NCBI RefSeq assembly: GCF_000718555.1
Contig: NZ_JOAN01000024.1
Coordinates: 62,001 to 126,000, forward strand
Origin: Micromonospora chokoriensis
GTDB taxonomy: Bacteria > Actinomycetota > Actinomycetes > Mycobacteriales > Micromonosporaceae
DNA length: 64,000 bases
Direction: 5' to 3'
Shown piece after piece: positions 61,526 through 64,000 of the stretch. Below the pieces are notes generated by a model. It was not told the DNA's origin and made no database searches. It saw only the letters and a program-made list of their open reading frames with translations. Numbering within the stretch: position 1 is the stretch's first letter; each line of letters begins with the position of its first letter. The position numbers and the translations under genes were made by a program.

Positions 61526-62736
61526 CGAACAATCCCGGAATCGACCTGACCGATGTCGAGCTCTTCGTCGACGGCAAGCACACGGAAGCCCTGGAGTGGC
61601 TCCGCGCGCACGCGCCGATCTACCGCAACGAGGGTGGCGACGGCAATACGTTCTGGGCGTTGACCCGGTACGACGACGTCCTGTGGGCGTATCGGGAACA
61701 CGCCCTCTTCGGCTCCGCCCGCGGCGCCATCCTCGGCGGGTCGTTCCGCAGCGAGGACGACACCGCCGGTAACCGGATGCTCGTCGCCTCGGACCTGCCC
61801 CGGCACCGTCTGCTCAAGCAGCAGATCCACCCGGCTCTCGCCGCCTCGGTAGTGGCTCGGGTGACCGAGCAGGTTCGCGTCCTGATCGACGCCGCCGTCG
61901 AGCGGATGGTGGCGCAGGGCGGCGCCGACGTGGCCACCGAGATCGCCACCGAGCTGCCGGCGGGCGCGTTGATGGTCGTCATGGGCATCGACCATGCGGA
62001 GGCGCACCACCTCATCGGGCTGACCCGCCGCATGGTCGGCTTCCGGGATGAGACGTTCGTGGACACCGGCGGAGACCAGAAGCTGCGGTTGGCCTGGTTG
62101 CAGGCTGAAATCTTCGAGTTCTTCGCCGAGTTGTTGGCGCAGCGCCGGACCCGTACGGGCGACGACCTGCTCTCCGTGCTCAGCCGGGCGCGGCTCAACG
62201 GCCGCCCACTGTCTGAGGAGGACATCTTTTACAACTGCATGAACGTGGCTGTGGGCGGCAACGAGACCTCCTCCTACACCGCCTGTCTGGGACTGGAGGC
62301 GCTGATCGCCCATCCCGAGCAGTACGAGCGGCTCCGGCAGTCACCCGATCTGTTGCCGAGCGCGGTGGAGGAGATGCTCCGGTGGGGCTCGGTCAACGCC
62401 TATGTGCAGCGGGTCGTGAAGCAGGACGTCGAACGGGACGGCGTCCTGTTGCGCGCGGGTGAGTCGGTGACCCTGTGGAACGTCTCGGCCAACCGGGACG
62501 AGACCCAGTTCCCCGATGCCCACCTCTTCGACGTCGGCCGCAGCCCGAACCGTCATCTGTCCTACGGCGCCGGGATCCACCGCTGCATCGGCGCCCCGGT
62601 CGCCCAGACAGAGCTGCTGCTCCTCTTCGAGCGGCTGATCCCGATCAGCGGGCGCTTCGCACTCGCGGGTGAGGTCCGCCGCCTGCGTTCCAATTTCATC
62701 CTCGGCACCACGTCGCTGCCGGTGGAGATTCGGTGA
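61522..62736 (+). CDS. Cytochrome P450 acting on carrier-bound amino acid
   Basis: Encodes 404 residues from GTG 61522 (GTGA overlap). The haem ligand is Cys355 in SYGAGIHRCIG, the ExxR motif EEMLR (283-287) and the I helix has AVGGNETSS (243-251). The first haem-loop residue is Ser rather than the usual Phe, and the I helix has GGNET rather than AGxDT. GGNET-type P450s include NikQ- and NovI-like enzymes that beta-hydroxylate amino acids held on a PCP. The adjacent A-PCP makes that the best guess. Confidence 0.85.
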   Translation: MTNNPGIDLTDVELFVDGKHTEALEWLRAHAPIYRNEGGDGNTFWALTRYDDVLWAYREHALFGSARGAILGGSFRSEDDTAGNRMLVASDLPRHRLLKQQIHPALAASVVARVTEQVRVLIDAAVERMVAQGGADVATEIATELPAGALMVVMGIDHAEAHHLIGLTRRMVGFRDETFVDTGGDQKLRLAWLQAEIFEFFAELLAQRRTRTGDDLLSVLSRARLNGRPLSEEDIFYNCMNVAVGGNETSSYTACLGLEALIAHPEQYERLRQSPDLLPSAVEEMLRWGSVNAYVQRVVKQDVERDGVLLRAGESVTLWNVSANRDETQFPDAHLFDVGRSPNRHLSYGAGIHRCIGAPVAQTELLLLFERLIPISGRFALAGEVRRLRSNFILGTTSLPVEIR

Positions 62737-64000
62737 GGGACGCCGTGCCGCTGCTCGTCGGGGCCCCCAGTGACGCCTACGAGCACGGCGACCGCATCGA
62801 GCGCGTCATCGCTCACCACGCCGCGCTGCGGCCCGACGCCGTCGCACTGGAGCAGGGTGACGAACGACTGAGCTACGCGCAACTGGTCGCGGCCGCTGAT
62901 GCCGTCGCGGCACGGCTGGCGAAGGAAGGAATCGGGCCGGGCGACGTCGTGCCCGTGTGCCTGGGCCGCTCGACCGACCTCGTGGTGGCGCTTCTCGGGG
63001 TCTTGACCGCCGGTGCCGCCTACATCGCCATGGATCCGGCCTGGCCGTCCGCGCGCCGCGCCGACGTGCTCCGGGACTGTGGCGCGCGTCTCCAGATCGG
63101 GACCGACCGGTCCGGCTCCGACCTGTCACTCCTCGATCCGTCCGACATGCCGGCCGGGCCTGATCGGCCAGCCCTGCCCATGGACCTCGATGGCCGAGCG
63201 CCAGCCTGTGTCTTCTACACCTCGGGCTCGACCGGGCGCCCAAAGGGGGTGCTCTCCCCCCACCGGGGGACGATCCGCACGCTGGTTGGGTGTCCCACGG
63301 TTCCGCTCGACCGGGAGACCGTCTTTCTCCAGGCTGCGCCGCTGGCCTGGGACGCGGCGTCAATGGAACTGTGGGGGCCGTTGCTCAACGGCGGCCGCTG
63401 CGTGCTGCTCGACCGACGTAGCGACGTGCTGGACGCCGACGCCTTGCGGAAGGCCCTCAGGCGAGGCCTGAACACCCTGTGGCTGACCAGTTCGCTGTTC
63501 AATCTCTTCGCGGAGGAGGCACCCGACCTCCTCGGGCGGTTGCGGCTGCTGCTGGTGGGCGGGGAACGGGTCTCGCCACGGCACGTACGAACGATCCTCG
63601 ATCGTTTTCCGGCGGTGCAGGTGGTCAACGGCTACGGCCCTGCCGAGTGCACCATCTTCGCGACCACCCATGTCATCCGGCCCGCCGACGTCTCCAGCCC
63701 CGGCGCGGACGTCCCCATCGGACGGCCGATTCCGTACACCGGCGTGGCGCTGGTCGACGCGGAGGGACGCCGCGTGGGCCGCGACGAGCCCGGCGAGGTG
63801 GCCCTCTCCGGCGACGGACTCGCGACCGGCTACCTCGCGGCACCCGACGAGACCGCCCGCCGCTTCTTCGACCTGGACGGAGTCCGGCACTACCGGACCG
63901 GGGACGTCGCGAGCCTCGACGCCGAGGGGAATCTGCGCTACCGGGGCCGGGCCGATCGGCAGTTCAAGATCAATGGAGTACGGATCGAGCCGGGCGAGGT
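62733..64000 (+). CDS. NRPS adenylation domain, gene continues beyond window
   Basis: The frame opens at GTG 62733 (GTGA overlap with the P450 stop) and is still open at the window end, giving 422 residues. Adenylation motifs: VFYTSGSTGRPKG (A3), LAWDAASMELW (A4), NGYGPAECTIFATTH (A5), GEVALSGDGLATGYL (A6), HYRTGDVASL (A7) and GRADRQFKINGVRIEPGE (A8). By eye the code reads D-A-M-W-L-G-G-I-F-K, close to codes for valine (DAFWIGGTFK) and other aliphatics. It begins with adenylation, so it is a loading-type module or receives its partner from another protein. Confidence 0.9.
   Translation, partial: MRDAVPLLVGAPSDAYEHGDRIERVIAHHAALRPDAVALEQGDERLSYAQLVAAADAVAARLAKEGIGPGDVVPVCLGRSTDLVVALLGVLTAGAAYIAMDPAWPSARRADVLRDCGARLQIGTDRSGSDLSLLDPSDMPAGPDRPALPMDLDGRAPACVFYTSGSTGRPKGVLSPHRGTIRTLVGCPTVPLDRETVFLQAAPLAWDAASMELWGPLLNGGRCVLLDRRSDVLDADALRKALRRGLNTLWLTSSLFNLFAEEAPDLLGRLRLLLVGGERVSPRHVRTILDRFPAVQVVNGYGPAECTIFATTHVIRPADVSSPGADVPIGRPIPYTGVALVDAEGRRVGRDEPGEVALSGDGLATGYLAAPDETARRFFDLDGVRHYRTGDVASLDAEGNLRYRGRADRQFKINGVRIEPGE

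Overview
The window is very GC-rich, with dense genes, frequent GTG starts and GTGA/ATGA overlaps, and it reads as the chromosome of an actinomycete. Several items point to Micromonosporaceae, most likely Micromonospora: an XRE/DUF397 regulator pair, a conservon-type sensor, CebR-like operators next to a cellulase, F420-type and mycothiol-type enzymes, and intergenic palindromes built around GATC. The genus is an inference; no rRNA is present.

Left part, 1-42.1 kb, is core-like chromosome. In order it holds a partial L,D-transpeptidase; small regulators (XRE/DUF397, a PIN/RHH toxin-antitoxin pair, PadR with its membrane partner); a four-gene LpqY-SugABC-type sugar ABC transporter; an AlkZ-like protein; WrbA; a fused TrpE/TrpG anthranilate synthase behind a Trp-codon leader peptide; an FGGY kinase; a truncated conservon (CvnA and CvnB only); a GH1 beta-glucosidase divergent from a large CBM2-GH48 cellulase, with three CebR-like palindromes; PAP2, DUF1028, LtrA, LLM and SDR genes; and a minus-strand operon of FN3 protein, MoxR, DUF58 and a transglutaminase-like protein that appears to lack its catalytic Cys and His. 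A TPR/Pro-rich/FN3 protein lies upstream of that operon.

Middle part, 42.1-55.2 kb, is a genomic island. It follows a tRNA-Leu(GAG) and opens with an AbrB-like gene and a tyrosine recombinase. It then carries a small type I-E-like CRISPR array (8 repeats, 7 spacers of 33 nt, no cas genes), a Gabija-like GajA-GajB pair coupled to a small unknown gene and an Mrr-like nuclease, an unknown gene, a tRNA-Arg(CCU)-like remnant, a phospholipase-D-like gene fragment, a HEPN-motif protein and fused remnants of two insertion sequences. A decayed copy of about 290 bp from the left edge (upstream region plus 5' part of the AbrB gene) lies at the right edge, so the island is bracketed by long imperfect direct repeats.

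Right part, 55.2-64 kb, is the start of a non-ribosomal peptide cluster. A decayed condensation-domain stretch comes first, then a type II thioesterase, a caspase/CHAT-like protein with a zinc ribbon, a free-standing A-PCP didomain, a cytochrome P450 and an NRPS adenylation domain that runs off the end. The A-PCP plus P450 pair resembles known systems that beta-hydroxylate a carrier-bound amino acid; the caspase-like protein is the unexpected member.
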